Below, in pieces: positions 53,026-62,292 of a DNA stretch of 64,000 nt. Numbering within the stretch: the stretch's first letter is position 1; each line of letters begins with the position of its first letter. Both the position numbers and the translations under genes were made by a program. The notes beneath the pieces are model-generated. The model saw nothing but the letters and a program-made list of their open reading frames with translations. It made no database searches and was not told the origin of the DNA. Source of the stretch: Vibrio chagasii (GTDB lineage: Bacteria; Pseudomonadota; Gammaproteobacteria; Enterobacterales; Vibrionaceae); the NCBI RefSeq assembly GCF_002954585.1, contig NZ_MSCI01000003.1, forward strand, positions 85,967 to 149,966, read 5' to 3'.

Positions 53026-53358
53026 TTATTTATCAGTGCATTGAGTGGGTGAATGTTGGTCTAAGGCTTGTGGCAGTTGCTTGAGTGAGGTTTTGGTGGT
53101 GTCGGCGAGTTTGTTAATGCTTTCAACCGTTTGATTAAGCGCCAGTTGTTGTTCGTCACTAAGGTTAGGGTTATTGACGATGGCTTGCAGTGACTGAGAT
53201 ATCACCTCCAGAGATTGGCTTGCATCTTGAGCATACCTCTCCATGCCATCAAGGTCTAAAGTCATATCGACGTTGATCAGTGGCGTTTCCGTTGTTTCTT
53301 TTTCAGAGGCGAGTCCTGAAAATGAAACCATTATCAGCGCTATTACGATTAGGGGCAT
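53026..53358 (-). CDS. Small exported protein of unknown function
   Basis: 110 residues: a hydrophobic N-terminus (PLIVIALIMVSFSGLAS) that looks like a signal peptide, then a charged helical region rich in Gln/Ser/Leu. No family recognised. The ATG at 53358 is 15 bases from AAAGGA, which is too far. The best-placed ATG (53367) is in another frame and gives only 20 residues. The start is thus unclear and a start-codon change or small frameshift is possible. Confidence 0.6.
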   Translation of the reverse strand: MPLIVIALIMVSFSGLASEKETTETPLINVDMTLDLDGMERYAQDASQSLEVISQSLQAIVNNPNLSDEQQLALNQTVESINKLADTTKTSLKQLPQALDQHSPTQCTDK

Positions 53359-53497
53359 TTTCCATATGAATGTTCCTTTCTCATTGTACTGTTTATAAAA
53401 GTTTGTCTTTTAGTATGGTTCACTTCTGTTGTTTGTGACGGGTTTATCTTACTTTTTATTCTCGGTTTTTGAGTTTAACCCGCTAATTTATAGACAA

Positions 53498-53531
53498 AAA
53501 AATACCCCACCTATATAAGGCAGGGTATTGA
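53498..53531 (-). terminator. Terminator of ysxC
   Basis: On the minus strand AATACCC and GGGTATT enclose CCTTATATAGG, followed by seven T residues. It lies beyond the ysxC stop. Confidence 0.75.
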
Positions 53532-53591
53532 TAAGGTGCGATCTCTTGGAGTCGCGATCGATTCGCTATGTGTTCCCTCGATATAAAGAGG

Positions 53592-54251
53592 CTACTCTGA
53601 ATCGTTGTGTTCTTCGCTTTCTAGTTCGTCGATGAGTTGATCAGCAAGCGCTGGCGCGAACCATTCATCCATCTTGTTACGCAGTTGGTCAACACCAATG
53701 CCTTTCAGTGAAGAGAAAACATCAACAGCGACATCACCACCGAAAGATTGCGCATCTTTACGAATCTTCAGCAGCTGTGCTTTACGTGCACCTTGCTTCA
53801 GTTTGTCAGCCTTAGTTAGCAGCACTTGTACTGGAATACGGCTATCAATTGCCCAGAAAATCATTTGTTGGTCTAGGTCTTTCATTGGGTGGCGAATGTC
53901 CATCAATACCACCAAACCTTTCAACGATTCACGTTTTTGAAGGTATTCACCTAGCGACTTCTGCCACTTTTTCTTCATCTCAAGCGGTACTTGAGCAAAA
54001 CCATACCCAGGTAAATCGACGATATGACAACCGTCCGTTACCTTAAATAGGTTAATAAGCTGAGTTCGACCAGGTGTTTTACTGGTTTTCGCCAAGCTTT
54101 TTTGGTTGGTAACGCGATTTAGCGCGCTAGATTTACCAGCATTGGAGCGTCCTGCAAACGCAATTTCGATCCCTTCGTCCTCTGGTAAGTGACGAATATC
54201 AGGTGCACTGGTAATGAAATGCGTGTTTTGATAATGAATTTTTACGCTCAC
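53592..54251 (-). CDS. ysxC: EngB/YsxC (YihA), ribosome-biogenesis GTPase
   Basis: A 219-residue TRAFAC GTPase needed for 50S assembly and cell division. G motifs: G1 AFAGRSNAGKSS, G2 TPGRTQ, G3 DLPGYG, G4 TKADKL. The GTG at 54251 (VSVKIHYQNTHFITSAPDIRH) has GGAG six bases before it and matches the V. cholerae N-terminus; longer frames run into the divergent cytochrome promoter. The E. coli homologue yihA also lies between spf and csrC. Confidence 0.93.
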   Translation of the reverse strand: MSVKIHYQNTHFITSAPDIRHLPEDEGIEIAFAGRSNAGKSSALNRVTNQKSLAKTSKTPGRTQLINLFKVTDGCHIVDLPGYGFAQVPLEMKKKWQKSLGEYLQKRESLKGLVVLMDIRHPMKDLDQQMIFWAIDSRIPVQVLLTKADKLKQGARKAQLLKIRKDAQSFGGDVAVDVFSSLKGIGVDQLRNKMDEWFAPALADQLIDELESEEHNDSE

Positions 54252-54399
54252 TGTTAACTCCATCTCGACTTTGTGTAGTCGATTGATTACTTTTTTGTGA
54301 ATTTGTGTAAAATAACCGTGCTCGGCATAAGGTCGCCTATTGTACCATGAGTGGCAACATAGAGTGGTACTGGAAGCTTGATAATTATAATGGAATGTC

Positions 54400-55017
54400 A
54401 TGAAGAAATTAGCGCTAATTTTGAGTCTTTTAGCCAGCTGCTCAGTATGGGCTCAAGGTAGTATTGAAGCTGGTAAAGCCAAATCACAAACATGTGTTGC
54501 CTGCCACGGTGCTGACGGCAACAGTCTGATCACTCAGTACCCTAAGTTGGCTGGTCAACATGAGAAGTACCTAGAGAAGCAGTTAAAAGAGCTTAAGCTA
54601 GGTATGACGAGTGGTGGTAAGCAAGGTCGTTATGAACCTGTAATGGGTGCAATGGCGATGCCTCTGTCTGAACAAGACATGGCTGACCTAGCGGCATACT
54701 ACGCATCTCTCCCAATCTCTAATAATTCTACTCCTGAGAACGTAGTTGAAGAAGGTAAGATCCTATACACAGCGGGCAACGCAGAGCGCGGCCTAACAGC
54801 GTGTATCGCTTGTCACGGCCCTCGTGGTAACGGCACCGAGCTGTCAGGCTTTCCTAAAATTTCAGGCCAACACGCAGAATACATCAAGGCTCAACTTGAA
54901 AAATTCCGCGATGGTAGCCGTAATAACGACATGAATGCGATGATGCGTGATGTAGCTAAAAAGTTAACAGACGCAGAAATTGATACCTTATCGAAGTACG
55001 TTGGTGGTCTACACTAA
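54400..55017 (+). CDS. Cytochrome c4 (di-heme)
   Basis: 205 residues: signal peptide 1-18 (MKKLALILSLLASCSVWA), then two heme domains with CVACH and CIACH. Each has its distal methionine (VMGAMAMPLS and NAMMRDV). Cytochrome c4 carries electrons to cytochrome oxidase in the periplasm. It is divergent from ysxC. Confidence 0.93.
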   Translation: MKKLALILSLLASCSVWAQGSIEAGKAKSQTCVACHGADGNSLITQYPKLAGQHEKYLEKQLKELKLGMTSGGKQGRYEPVMGAMAMPLSEQDMADLAAYYASLPISNNSTPENVVEEGKILYTAGNAERGLTACIACHGPRGNGTELSGFPKISGQHAEYIKAQLEKFRDGSRNNDMNAMMRDVAKKLTDAEIDTLSKYVGGLH

Positions 55018-55078
55018 TTTGTCGGTTTCTCGCTCTTAGCCAGAGTGAAGAAATGTACGTTCGAGCGAGATTGAAGAA

Positions 55079-55118
55079 GACGCCCCGATCAGAAATGATT
55101 GGGGCGTTTTCTTTTTTT
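55079..55118 (+). terminator. Terminator of cytochrome c4
   Basis: ACGCCCCGATCA-GAAA-TGATTGGGGCGT is followed by TTTTCTTTTTTT. Confidence 0.92.
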
Positions 55119-55247
55119 AGGCTTAACTAATAGATTTTTGTGATGATTTATCTTTTTGTGTCTAATTTATCAATGTGTGATCAATTAGTGTTCGAAAGTG
55201 TGAAGTCGCACTATTGTAGTCTTTTTGTAACACGGTAAAGTAACCGC

Positions 55248-55503
55248 CATCAGCTAGGAGCTGACTTAGATATGGATGATCATCTCGTCTAACGGTATAG
55301 ACAGAAACGGATCAGGCTAGGACAGCCCAGCAACAAGGTGTTAGAAAAGGATAGCCAAAACTCATCAGGACGATGAACAACAAACAAATTTGGCATGGAA
55401 AGCACCAATAACAAATGGAGATTTGTGTACCAAGTTGAGTATGCAAATTTTGGCCGATATAGGCAGATTTAGAGAGCGATAGGTTTTCCTATCGCTTTTT
55501 TTA
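55248..55503 (+). ncRNA. csrC: CsrC-type sRNA, antagonist of CsrA
   Basis: A non-coding stretch with at least eight GGA motifs (e.g. 55257, 55309, 55320, 55349, 55368, 55397, 55417), several in hairpin loops: CAGCT-AGG-AGCTG, CATC-AGGAC-GATG, GGCT-AGGAC-AGCC, ACAAAT-GGAG-ATTTGT. It ends in AGCGATAGG-TTT-CCTATCGCT plus T-run. These are hallmarks of CsrB/CsrC RNAs, which sequester CsrA. E. coli csrC lies between yihA and yihI; here the gap is downstream of ysxC and before yihI. The start is inferred from TTGTAG / TAAAGT (55214, 55236). Confidence 0.85.
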
Positions 55504-55587
55504 TTGATTTGATGAAAAAATACCCAATACCTCTCCACTATAAACGCAGTTTCTGGTATGTTTCGCATCCCTGTTTAAGGATGTGCT

Positions 55588-56226
55588 ATGTATACTTGTC
55601 CCTTATGCCATCATCAAGGCGTGAATCACTATTTTGAAGACAAACGCAGAGCCTATCTGCAGTGTCAGCAATGTGAGCTGGTATTTGTAAAACCAGATCA
55701 AAGGTTAGAAGCAAACGAAGAGAAAGCGCACTATGATCTCCATGAGAACGATCCTAGTGATGCCGGCTATCGCCGCTTTTTATCTCGCATCGCGGATCCA
55801 TTAACAGACAAAATTTCATCCAACTCACACGGGTTGGATTTTGGTTGTGGCCCGGGCCCTACGCTATCTATTATGTTAGAAGAAGTCGGACACACCATGG
55901 AGTTGTACGATATTTACTACCACCCAGAAACTTCTGTGCTGGAGAAAACGTATGACTTTATGACTGCCACCGAGGTGATAGAGCATCTTTACCACCCAGA
56001 TAAGGTGTGGCAGCAATGGTTGAATTTAGTTAAGCCCAAGGGCTGGATTGGTCTGATGACCAAGCTAGTAATAGACGTGGACGCGTTTGCTGGTTGGCAC
56101 TATAAGAATGACCCGACACATGTCGTCTTCTTTAGTCGTCAAACATTCCAGTTTTTGGCAGAGCGGGATAAGCTCGAACTCGAATTTATTGGAAATGATG
56201 TAATTTTACTGAGGAAGACCCAGTAA
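55588..56226 (+). CDS. Class I SAM-dependent methyltransferase with N-terminal zinc ribbon
   Basis: 212 residues. N-terminal ribbon CPLC (C4, C7) and CQQC (C26, C29). Motif I is GLDFGCGPGPTLSIML (about 82-97). A later block, ATEVIEHLYHPDKVWQQW, resembles motif II/III. Substrate unknown. It overlaps yihI by one base, suggesting one operon. Confidence 0.85.
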   Translation: MYTCPLCHHQGVNHYFEDKRRAYLQCQQCELVFVKPDQRLEANEEKAHYDLHENDPSDAGYRRFLSRIADPLTDKISSNSHGLDFGCGPGPTLSIMLEEVGHTMELYDIYYHPETSVLEKTYDFMTATEVIEHLYHPDKVWQQWLNLVKPKGWIGLMTKLVIDVDAFAGWHYKNDPTHVVFFSRQTFQFLAERDKLELEFIGNDVILLRKTQ

Positions 56227-56783
56227 TGAGCCGTAGTAAAAAATCTAGAAAGCCGGGAGCATATGGTGCTCCTGAAGTTATCGTTACTCGTAACCGTAGC
56301 GAATCTGATGTTGAAGGTCGTGAACGTAAACGTCTGAAAAAGCGTAAAGGCCTAAAATCGGGCAGCCGCCACTCAGATGGTAGCGATACGAAGCAGCGTA
56401 AAGCAGCACAAGCTCGCGACCCACGCTTAGGCAGCAAGAAAAAAATCCCACTGATCGTTGAACCAGTGAAGAAGCTAACTAAGCAAGAGCGTAAGCTATC
56501 TAACGAGCAAGAGTTAGAGATGCTTGAGAATGATCCACAACTGAACACGCTACTGGACCGTATCGAAAATGGTGAAAACCTAGGTGCAGGTCTACAGAAG
56601 TTCGTTGATGAGAAGCTTGATCGCATTGAGCACCTAATGGGCCGTTTGGGTCTATTAGAGCCAGAAAACGATGAAGAAGAGTTCTTCGAAGAAACGCCGG
56701 TAGTATCGAACAAGAAAGCAAACTCTGATGAAGACCTGCTATCTCAATTCGAAGATATCGACTTAGACAGTTTTAAGGGTTAA
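56226..56783 (+). CDS. yihI: YihI, GTPase-activating factor for Der
   Basis: 185 residues. YihI stimulates GTP hydrolysis by Der (EngA), modulating 50S assembly. The basic N-terminal half (MSRSKKSRKPGAYGAPEVIV and lysine/arginine-rich stretches) and acidic C-terminus (ENDEEEFFEET...SQFEDIDLDSFKG) match the family. The ATG overlaps the stop of the preceding gene by one base. Confidence 0.93.
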   Translation: MSRSKKSRKPGAYGAPEVIVTRNRSESDVEGRERKRLKKRKGLKSGSRHSDGSDTKQRKAAQARDPRLGSKKKIPLIVEPVKKLTKQERKLSNEQELEMLENDPQLNTLLDRIENGENLGAGLQKFVDEKLDRIEHLMGRLGLLEPENDEEEFFEETPVVSNKKANSDEDLLSQFEDIDLDSFKG

Positions 56784-56789
56784 TAGCCA

Positions 56790-57278
56790 ATGAACGTAAC
56801 CTTATTAGCAATTGCTGGTGGAATTATTATTCTCGGCTTGGGCTCTTATGCAGGTTACCTTCTACTTCAAGTGAAGAAGCAGACGGAGTTGCAAAAGCAG
56901 CATCAAGCTCTAGCTATCGAGAAGCGTAACGCGAACATCTTCGACAACGTTAATACCCTATGCCTTGCCGGCATTCAAGGTCAGTGTGATTTGTCAGAGA
57001 TTAGTATACGCGTGTACAACATCATGGACTTTGTTCAGGGCGATGAACGTGTCGATTTCGACGCCGAATACCCTGCGACCTCGGAGTTGTATCATGTGGT
57101 TAAGGACATGGCGCGTGGCGAAGAACGACAAAATCTTCCGAAGCGAGAGCGTATGAAGCAGAACCTGACTCGACAAAAAGCAGAGTCGCGCTTGAACGAA
57201 TCCATCATTGAGGAGTTGAAGCAGTTACAGAAGAAAGTAAAACCTCTTAATAACCAAATCAACATTCAGATGATCTAA
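56790..57278 (+). CDS. DUF2489-family membrane-anchored protein
   Basis: 162 residues. One N-terminal membrane helix (LLAIAGGIIILGLGSYAGYLLL), then a helical, charged cytoplasmic domain. Two cysteines (CLAGIQGQC) lie near the middle. DUF2489 proteins follow yihI in related genera; function unknown. It starts 6 bases after yihI and ends the operon. Confidence 0.85.
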   Translation: MNVTLLAIAGGIIILGLGSYAGYLLLQVKKQTELQKQHQALAIEKRNANIFDNVNTLCLAGIQGQCDLSEISIRVYNIMDFVQGDERVDFDAEYPATSELYHVVKDMARGEERQNLPKRERMKQNLTRQKAESRLNESIIEELKQLQKKVKPLNNQINIQMI

Positions 57279-57283
57279 TAAAA

Positions 57284-57322
57284 AGGGCTTATGTGGTATG
57301 GTGTCATATCAAATAAGCCCTC
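57284..57322. other. Hairpin after the DUF2489 gene
   Basis: AGGGCTTAT and ATAAGCCCT are separated by about 20 bases. The T-run is on the minus-strand side only, although no minus-strand gene uses it. On the plus strand it probably protects the 3' end of the yihI operon mRNA. Confidence 0.45.
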
Positions 57323-57518
57323 TCACCTTTGTGTTATCTTACATCCTCTAAGTCGGTTAGTGATCAAGCTATCAATTTTGAGCATTGGTGTTCAAAAAGC
57401 GATTAGCCGTCAAACGTCCTTACAAGTCGTGTGGCAAAATAACGCGTCTATATTTTAATGTATGTAAATTGATTTGAGAGAGCCTAGGTTCTCGCGGATC
57501 TAAATTGGAAGTACCGCT

Positions 57519-58910
57519 ATGTCGAGCAAGCCAGTAACAACGAATCAGCAAATCGTTTGGGACCAAGAAATCTTAAACAAGTACAACTATTCGGGACCTC
57601 GTTACACTTCATACCCAACTGCGTTGGAGTTCCATGAAGCGTTTACCGTCTCTGATTACGACATGGCGTGTACGCAATACCCAGAGCGTCCACTGTCGCT
57701 TTACGTACATATCCCGTTTTGCCACAAGCTTTGTTACTACTGTGGTTGTAACAAGGTGATTACTCGTCACTCGCACAAAGCGGATGAGTACCTAGATGTG
57801 ATTGAACATGAAATTCGCCAACGTGCTTCTTTATTGAATGGCCGCGAAGTGACTCAACTGCACTTCGGTGGTGGTACGCCAACTTTCCTAAGCAAGGCAC
57901 AAATCACGCGTCTAATGATGATTCTACGTGATGAGTTTAACTTCACTGCTGACGCTGAGATCAGTATCGAGGTTGACCCACGTGAAATTGAACTCGACGT
58001 ACTGGATCACCTACGTAACGAAGGCTTCAACCGTCTGAGTATCGGTGTTCAAGATTTCAACAAAGAAGTGCAAAAGCTGGTGAACCGCGAGCAAGATGAA
58101 GAGTTCATCGTAGCTATGGTTCAGCGTGCTAAAGAGCTTGGCTTCCGTTCAACTAACCTAGATTTGATTTACGGCTTGCCTAAGCAGACTCAAGCGTTAT
58201 TCGCTGAAACGTTGAAGCAAGTACTTGAGATGAAACCGGGTCGTCTATCGGTATTTAACTACGCTCACATGCCACAACTGTTTGCGGCGCAGCGTAAGAT
58301 CAAAGATGAAGACCTGCCAAAAGCTGAAGAGAAGATGGCTATCTTGCAAGATACTATCGAGACTCTGACAGGTGCTGGTTACCAGTTTATCGGTATGGAC
58401 CACTTCGCGCTTCCTGAAGATGAGCTAGCAGTGGCACAGCGTGAAGGTGTACTGCACCGTAATTTCCAAGGCTACACGACTCAGGGCGAGTGTGACCTAG
58501 TAGGCTTTGGTGTGTCGGCTATCTCTATGGTGGGTGACTCTTACGCGCAAAACCAAAAAGAACTTAAGAAATACTACGCTCAAGTGAATGACCTTCGCCA
58601 TGCGCTTTGGAAAGGTGTAGCACTAGATAACGATGATTTACTGCGTCGTGAAGTGATTAAGCAGCTGATCTGCAACTTCAAACTCGATAAGACGATGATT
58701 GAATCTGAGTTCGCTGTTGATTTTAATCGTTACTTCAAAGAAGACTTAGAGCTTCTACAAACCTTCATTAACGATGACTTGGTTGAAGTAGACGACAAAG
58801 AAATCCGCGTAACGCTTCGTGGTCGTCTGCTGATTCGTAACATCTGTATGTGTTTTGATAAATACTTGCGTGCTAAAGCTCGCCAACAGCAATTCTCTCG
58901 CGTTATCTAA
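57519..58910 (+). CDS. hemN: Oxygen-independent coproporphyrinogen III oxidase
   Basis: 463 residues, radical-SAM enzyme that converts coproporphyrinogen III to protoporphyrinogen IX without oxygen. The [4Fe-4S] motif is in PFCHKLCYYCGCN. The N-terminal tyrosine motif GPRYTSYPTA and the family block LHFGGGTPTFLS are present. It is distinct from HemW by length and the C-terminal domain. It is preceded by the inverted repeat TTTTGA / TCAAAA (57376-57397), possibly regulatory. It is monocistronic. Confidence 0.95.
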   Translation: MSSKPVTTNQQIVWDQEILNKYNYSGPRYTSYPTALEFHEAFTVSDYDMACTQYPERPLSLYVHIPFCHKLCYYCGCNKVITRHSHKADEYLDVIEHEIRQRASLLNGREVTQLHFGGGTPTFLSKAQITRLMMILRDEFNFTADAEISIEVDPREIELDVLDHLRNEGFNRLSIGVQDFNKEVQKLVNREQDEEFIVAMVQRAKELGFRSTNLDLIYGLPKQTQALFAETLKQVLEMKPGRLSVFNYAHMPQLFAAQRKIKDEDLPKAEEKMAILQDTIETLTGAGYQFIGMDHFALPEDELAVAQREGVLHRNFQGYTTQGECDLVGFGVSAISMVGDSYAQNQKELKKYYAQVNDLRHALWKGVALDNDDLLRREVIKQLICNFKLDKTMIESEFAVDFNRYFKEDLELLQTFINDDLVEVDDKEIRVTLRGRLLIRNICMCFDKYLRAKARQQQFSRVI

Positions 58911-58934
58911 TTACTCGATTGAGAATAAAAACAT

Positions 58935-58966
58935 AAAAAATGCCAGCATCATGCTGGCATTTTTGT
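58935..58966. terminator. Bidirectional terminator between hemN and glnG
   Basis: AAAAAATGCCAGCAT-C-ATGCTGGCATTTTT lies between convergent genes with runs on both sides. Confidence 0.92.
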
Positions 58967-58978
58967 ATCCTAAGAGGC

Positions 58979-60382
58979 CTAGTACAGTTCTTTGAGCTTA
59001 CGAGTTAGGGTGTTTCTTCCCCAGCCCAAAACCTTGGCTGCGTCCTGCTTGTGACCATTCGTATGGTTGAGTGCAGCCTCTAGCAGTATACGTTCAAACT
59101 CCGGCAGAGCATAAGTGAGCAGCTCTTTTTCTCCTGAATCAAGTGCACATTTTGCCCAATTCGCAAGCAGCTGCTGCCAGTTATCACCAGTACCTGATGG
59201 TGCGACGGTTTTCTCTTCCAACAGCTCCGGTGGTAGATCTGAAGGAAGAATTTCACTGCCACTTGCCATCACGGTCAGCCAACGACAAATGTTCTCCAGC
59301 TGACGCACGTTACCCGGCCAATTTAGCTGGTTCAGCTTGATTATGGTTTCCGGGTGCAGTGTTTTCACTTCCACACCAAGCTCTTCAGCCGCTGAGGCTA
59401 GGAAATGCTGAGTCAGCTTTTCGATATCTTGTTTACGTTCACGTAGGGCAGGAATGTGAATCCGAATAACGTTGAGTCGGTGGAACAAATCTTCACGGAA
59501 ATCGCCTTCATGCACTAGTCGTTCTAGATCTTGGTGGGTAGCGGCAACGATACGAACGTCTACCTTAACTGCAGAATGGCCGCCGACACGATAGAACTGA
59601 CCATCAGAAAGTACACGCAACAAACGAGTCTGAATATCGAGTGGCATGTCACCGATTTCATCCAGAAATAGGGTGCCGCCGTTGGCTTGTTCAAAGCGTC
59701 CTTGGCGAACGCTGTTAGCACCGGTAAACGCACCTTTCTCGTGACCAAACAGTTCGGACTCGATGAGGTCTTTCGGTATTGCCGCCATATTTAGGGCAAT
59801 GAAAGGCTTCTTTGCTCTTGGGCTGTGGCGATGTAAAGCGTGAGCAACCAGCTCTTTACCAGTACCCGATTCACCGTTAATCAATACCGATATCGATGAG
59901 CGAGACAAACGACCGATGGCACGAAATACTTCCTGCATTGCTGGCGCTTCACCAATAATTTCAGGGGCGTTGGTCTCTTCAGAAGCTTCGTTAGCTTGTT
60001 CGCGCTTTTGCTCTTGGCTGTGAGCGATCGCTCGCTCTACAAGGGTAAGTGTCTCATCGATATCAAATGGCTTTGGTAGATATTCAAAGGCGCCTTTTTG
60101 ATAAGCATTCACCGCAGCATCTAAGTCGGAGTGCGCTGTCATAATAATTACTGGTAGATCGGGAGAGCGTTGGTGCACTTGATGCAATAGCTCAATCCCG
60201 TCAATGCCGGGCATGCGGATATCTGACACCAGCACATCGGGTGTCTCTCGTTCAAGCGCAAGCAGTACGCTCTCTGCATCAGCAAATGTTTCACACTTTA
60301 TATCTGCAGATGAAAGTGTCTTTTCTACTACCCAGCGGATAGAGCTGTCGTCATCGACGACCCAAACGTATCCCTTACTCAT
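58979..60382 (-). CDS. glnG: NtrC (NR-I), nitrogen response regulator
   Basis: 467 residues. Receiver domain with phospho-acceptor D54 (VLVSDIRMPG). AAA+ domain with Walker A GESGTGKE and the sigma-54 contact GAFTGA. C-terminal Fis-type helix-turn-helix (GHKQDAAKVLGWGRNTLTRK). It activates sigma-54 promoters of glnA and other nitrogen genes. AAGGA precedes the ATG. It is 108 bases downstream of glnL. Confidence 0.96.
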   Translation of the reverse strand: MSKGYVWVVDDDSSIRWVVEKTLSSADIKCETFADAESVLLALERETPDVLVSDIRMPGIDGIELLHQVHQRSPDLPVIIMTAHSDLDAAVNAYQKGAFEYLPKPFDIDETLTLVERAIAHSQEQKREQANEASEETNAPEIIGEAPAMQEVFRAIGRLSRSSISVLINGESGTGKELVAHALHRHSPRAKKPFIALNMAAIPKDLIESELFGHEKGAFTGANSVRQGRFEQANGGTLFLDEIGDMPLDIQTRLLRVLSDGQFYRVGGHSAVKVDVRIVAATHQDLERLVHEGDFREDLFHRLNVIRIHIPALRERKQDIEKLTQHFLASAAEELGVEVKTLHPETIIKLNQLNWPGNVRQLENICRWLTVMASGSEILPSDLPPELLEEKTVAPSGTGDNWQQLLANWAKCALDSGEKELLTYALPEFERILLEAALNHTNGHKQDAAKVLGWGRNTLTRKLKELY

Positions 60383-60490
60383 AATTCAATTCCTTTGCAG
60401 CCAAATCTATTGTGATAATCATTGTTTTTATTGTTCTGTATTCGTTCCTTGCCTGAAGCTTGGTTTCTCCATCGAGAGGAGCTGCTTCGT

Positions 60491-61567
60491 TTAAATGGGC
60501 AAGTAAATCGTAAATGTGGTGTTTCCCGGCCAGCTCTCGACATCGATTTTTCCGTTGTGCTGGTCGATTAGGTTTTGAGATATCGATAGCCCCAATCCTG
60601 TACCGCCCTCACGCCCACTGACCATGGGGTAAAACAGGGTGTCTTTTAATTCATCGGGGATGCCCGAACCGTTATCGCTGATCTCAATGCGTGCCGCGAG
60701 TTTGTGTCGCTGACCATGGATATTGGCTTGATGCACCGTTCTGGTGCGAATGGTGATCTTGCCTGAATCCTGTTCTTTTAAAATCTGCGCTGCGTTGCTC
60801 ACGATATTGAGCATTGCTTGTTCAACCTGCGCTGAGTCCATCACAATGGGTGGCAGACTTGGATCGTAGTCTCGCTCGATAGCTAATGTTGAGCCAGATT
60901 CGAGCTCGACCAACTGCCTGACTTTTTCGAGTATCTGGTGGAGGTTTTCTTCTGACTTGGTTCCTGGCTTTTGCGGGCCAAGCAGACGGTCGACCAAGGC
61001 ACGCAAGCGGTCGGCTTGTTCAATAATGATCTGGGTGTATTCATTCAGCGATTGATCGGGAAGCATCTTTCCAAGCAGTTGTGCCGCCCCCCTTAAGCCA
61101 CCCAACGGGTTCTTGATTTCATGCGCCAAGCCACGCACTAACAGCTTCGCTGCTTGTTGTTGTGCATGCTGGTTTAACTCTTGGCTGAGGCGCCTTTGTT
61201 GGTCGATCTTGCGCATCTCAACGAGCAATAGGGTCTCGCGCTGCCAGGTGATCGGGCTTACCGTCACTTCAAGCATCAATGGGCGGTTATCGACAACAAA
61301 AGTCACGTCACTGTCGGTAATGCTTTGACCGCTTTGTAGGGGTTGAGTAAGCAGTGCTAAGTCGAGCGAGGCATGTTGGATAAGTTGACTCAGTGGGTGA
61401 TCAACAATGCGTCTCGCACTTTGTGAAAAGAGCTGTTCAGCTGCCGGGTTGGCGTATCGCACGTATAACTGTTCATCGAGCATCAAGGTCGATGTCACCA
61501 TATTATCGAGAATGGCGTTGGAAAGATGGTGTGTATCTATGCTGTCGCTTTTGGCTGATCGATTCAC
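60491..61567 (-). CDS. glnL: NtrB (NR-II), nitrogen sensor kinase
   Basis: 358 residues, soluble histidine kinase that phosphorylates NtrC and is switched by PII. N-terminal PAS (about 15-125), H-box LAHEIKNPLGGLRG with H149, N-box LNIVSNAAQIL, G-boxes NGSGIP and GREGGTGLGL. The start is a GTG at 61567 with AAGGA seven bases before. Gene order on the minus strand is glnA, DUF4124 gene, glnL, glnG. Confidence 0.95.
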   Translation of the reverse strand: MNRSAKSDSIDTHHLSNAILDNMVTSTLMLDEQLYVRYANPAAEQLFSQSARRIVDHPLSQLIQHASLDLALLTQPLQSGQSITDSDVTFVVDNRPLMLEVTVSPITWQRETLLLVEMRKIDQQRRLSQELNQHAQQQAAKLLVRGLAHEIKNPLGGLRGAAQLLGKMLPDQSLNEYTQIIIEQADRLRALVDRLLGPQKPGTKSEENLHQILEKVRQLVELESGSTLAIERDYDPSLPPIVMDSAQVEQAMLNIVSNAAQILKEQDSGKITIRTRTVHQANIHGQRHKLAARIEISDNGSGIPDELKDTLFYPMVSGREGGTGLGLSISQNLIDQHNGKIDVESWPGNTTFTIYLPI

Positions 61568-61734
61568 TGTTTCGTCCTTGAACTGGTGTTTTTCTCACTG
61601 CACCAAATTGGTGCGTAGCTAAGTTCAAGTATGGCGCATATCAATCAGAAGCTAAAGATAATTCATAAAAGTCGCGAAAAGCTGCTGAGAACAGGCAAAA
61701 ATTGATGTTATTCAGTCTCTTTTAACCCATTGGC

Positions 61735-62292
61735 CTACTTGATCGTCGCTCGATGTAAATACACGGTGACTGGACTAGTAGATGCAATAAGCTTGCCGCT
61801 TCTATGTGCTTGAATTGCAATGGTGTGAGTGCCGCGATCGATATCTTTCAATTGCCAGTTAGGCTGGGTTTGTGGTGCGCCATAACGTCGCCCATCGAGC
61901 ATCAATTGCAGCTGTTCACCAATGCCTAGTTTACGGTTGAGTTCGATTTGAATAGAGATGAAGCCACGATTACTGCGGATAGTTTGGTCGTGAATGGGAG
62001 TGAGCATAGTAAGGGCTAACGGAGCTGGGACTTCTCGCTCGGTCTGTTGTGTTTTTGGTAGCTCTTGGCTTGGAAGGGTTGAAGAGGCTTGGTCGTCAAC
62101 GGGTTTCGATGGCTCGAATTTAGGTGCGGGTGCTGAAGCTTGAACATCCGGAAGCTCAAGAGACTTAGCGCCTTCGCCTGTCGGTGTATCACTAAAATGA
62201 AGTACGCCATCTTCATCTACCCAGGTATAAACCGTTTGAGCAGAGCATGAGAATACGACTGTTAACCCGATCAGGAACAGTATTTTTTTCAT
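61735..62292 (-). CDS. DUF4124-domain exported protein
   Basis: 185 residues: signal peptide 1-18, then the DUF4124 block TVYTWVDEDGVLHFSDTP (about 20-37). A proline/serine-rich linker follows (about 45-90), and a C-terminal beta-rich part (TIRSNRGFISIQIELNRKLG). Function unknown. Such genes commonly sit between glnA and glnL in Vibrio and relatives. Confidence 0.88.
   Translation of the reverse strand: MKKILFLIGLTVVFSCSAQTVYTWVDEDGVLHFSDTPTGEGAKSLELPDVQASAPAPKFEPSKPVDDQASSTLPSQELPKTQQTEREVPAPLALTMLTPIHDQTIRSNRGFISIQIELNRKLGIGEQLQLMLDGRRYGAPQTQPNWQLKDIDRGTHTIAIQAHRSGKLIASTSPVTVYLHRATIK

Noticed and set aside
55248..55503. Riboswitch upstream of the methyltransferase at 55588
   Set aside because: The structure has many small GGA loops rather than a conserved aptamer core, and a complete terminator separates it from the gene.
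57361..57380. FNR site TTGAT-N4-ATCAA before hemN
   Set aside because: The half-sites TGAT and ATCAA are six bases apart rather than four.
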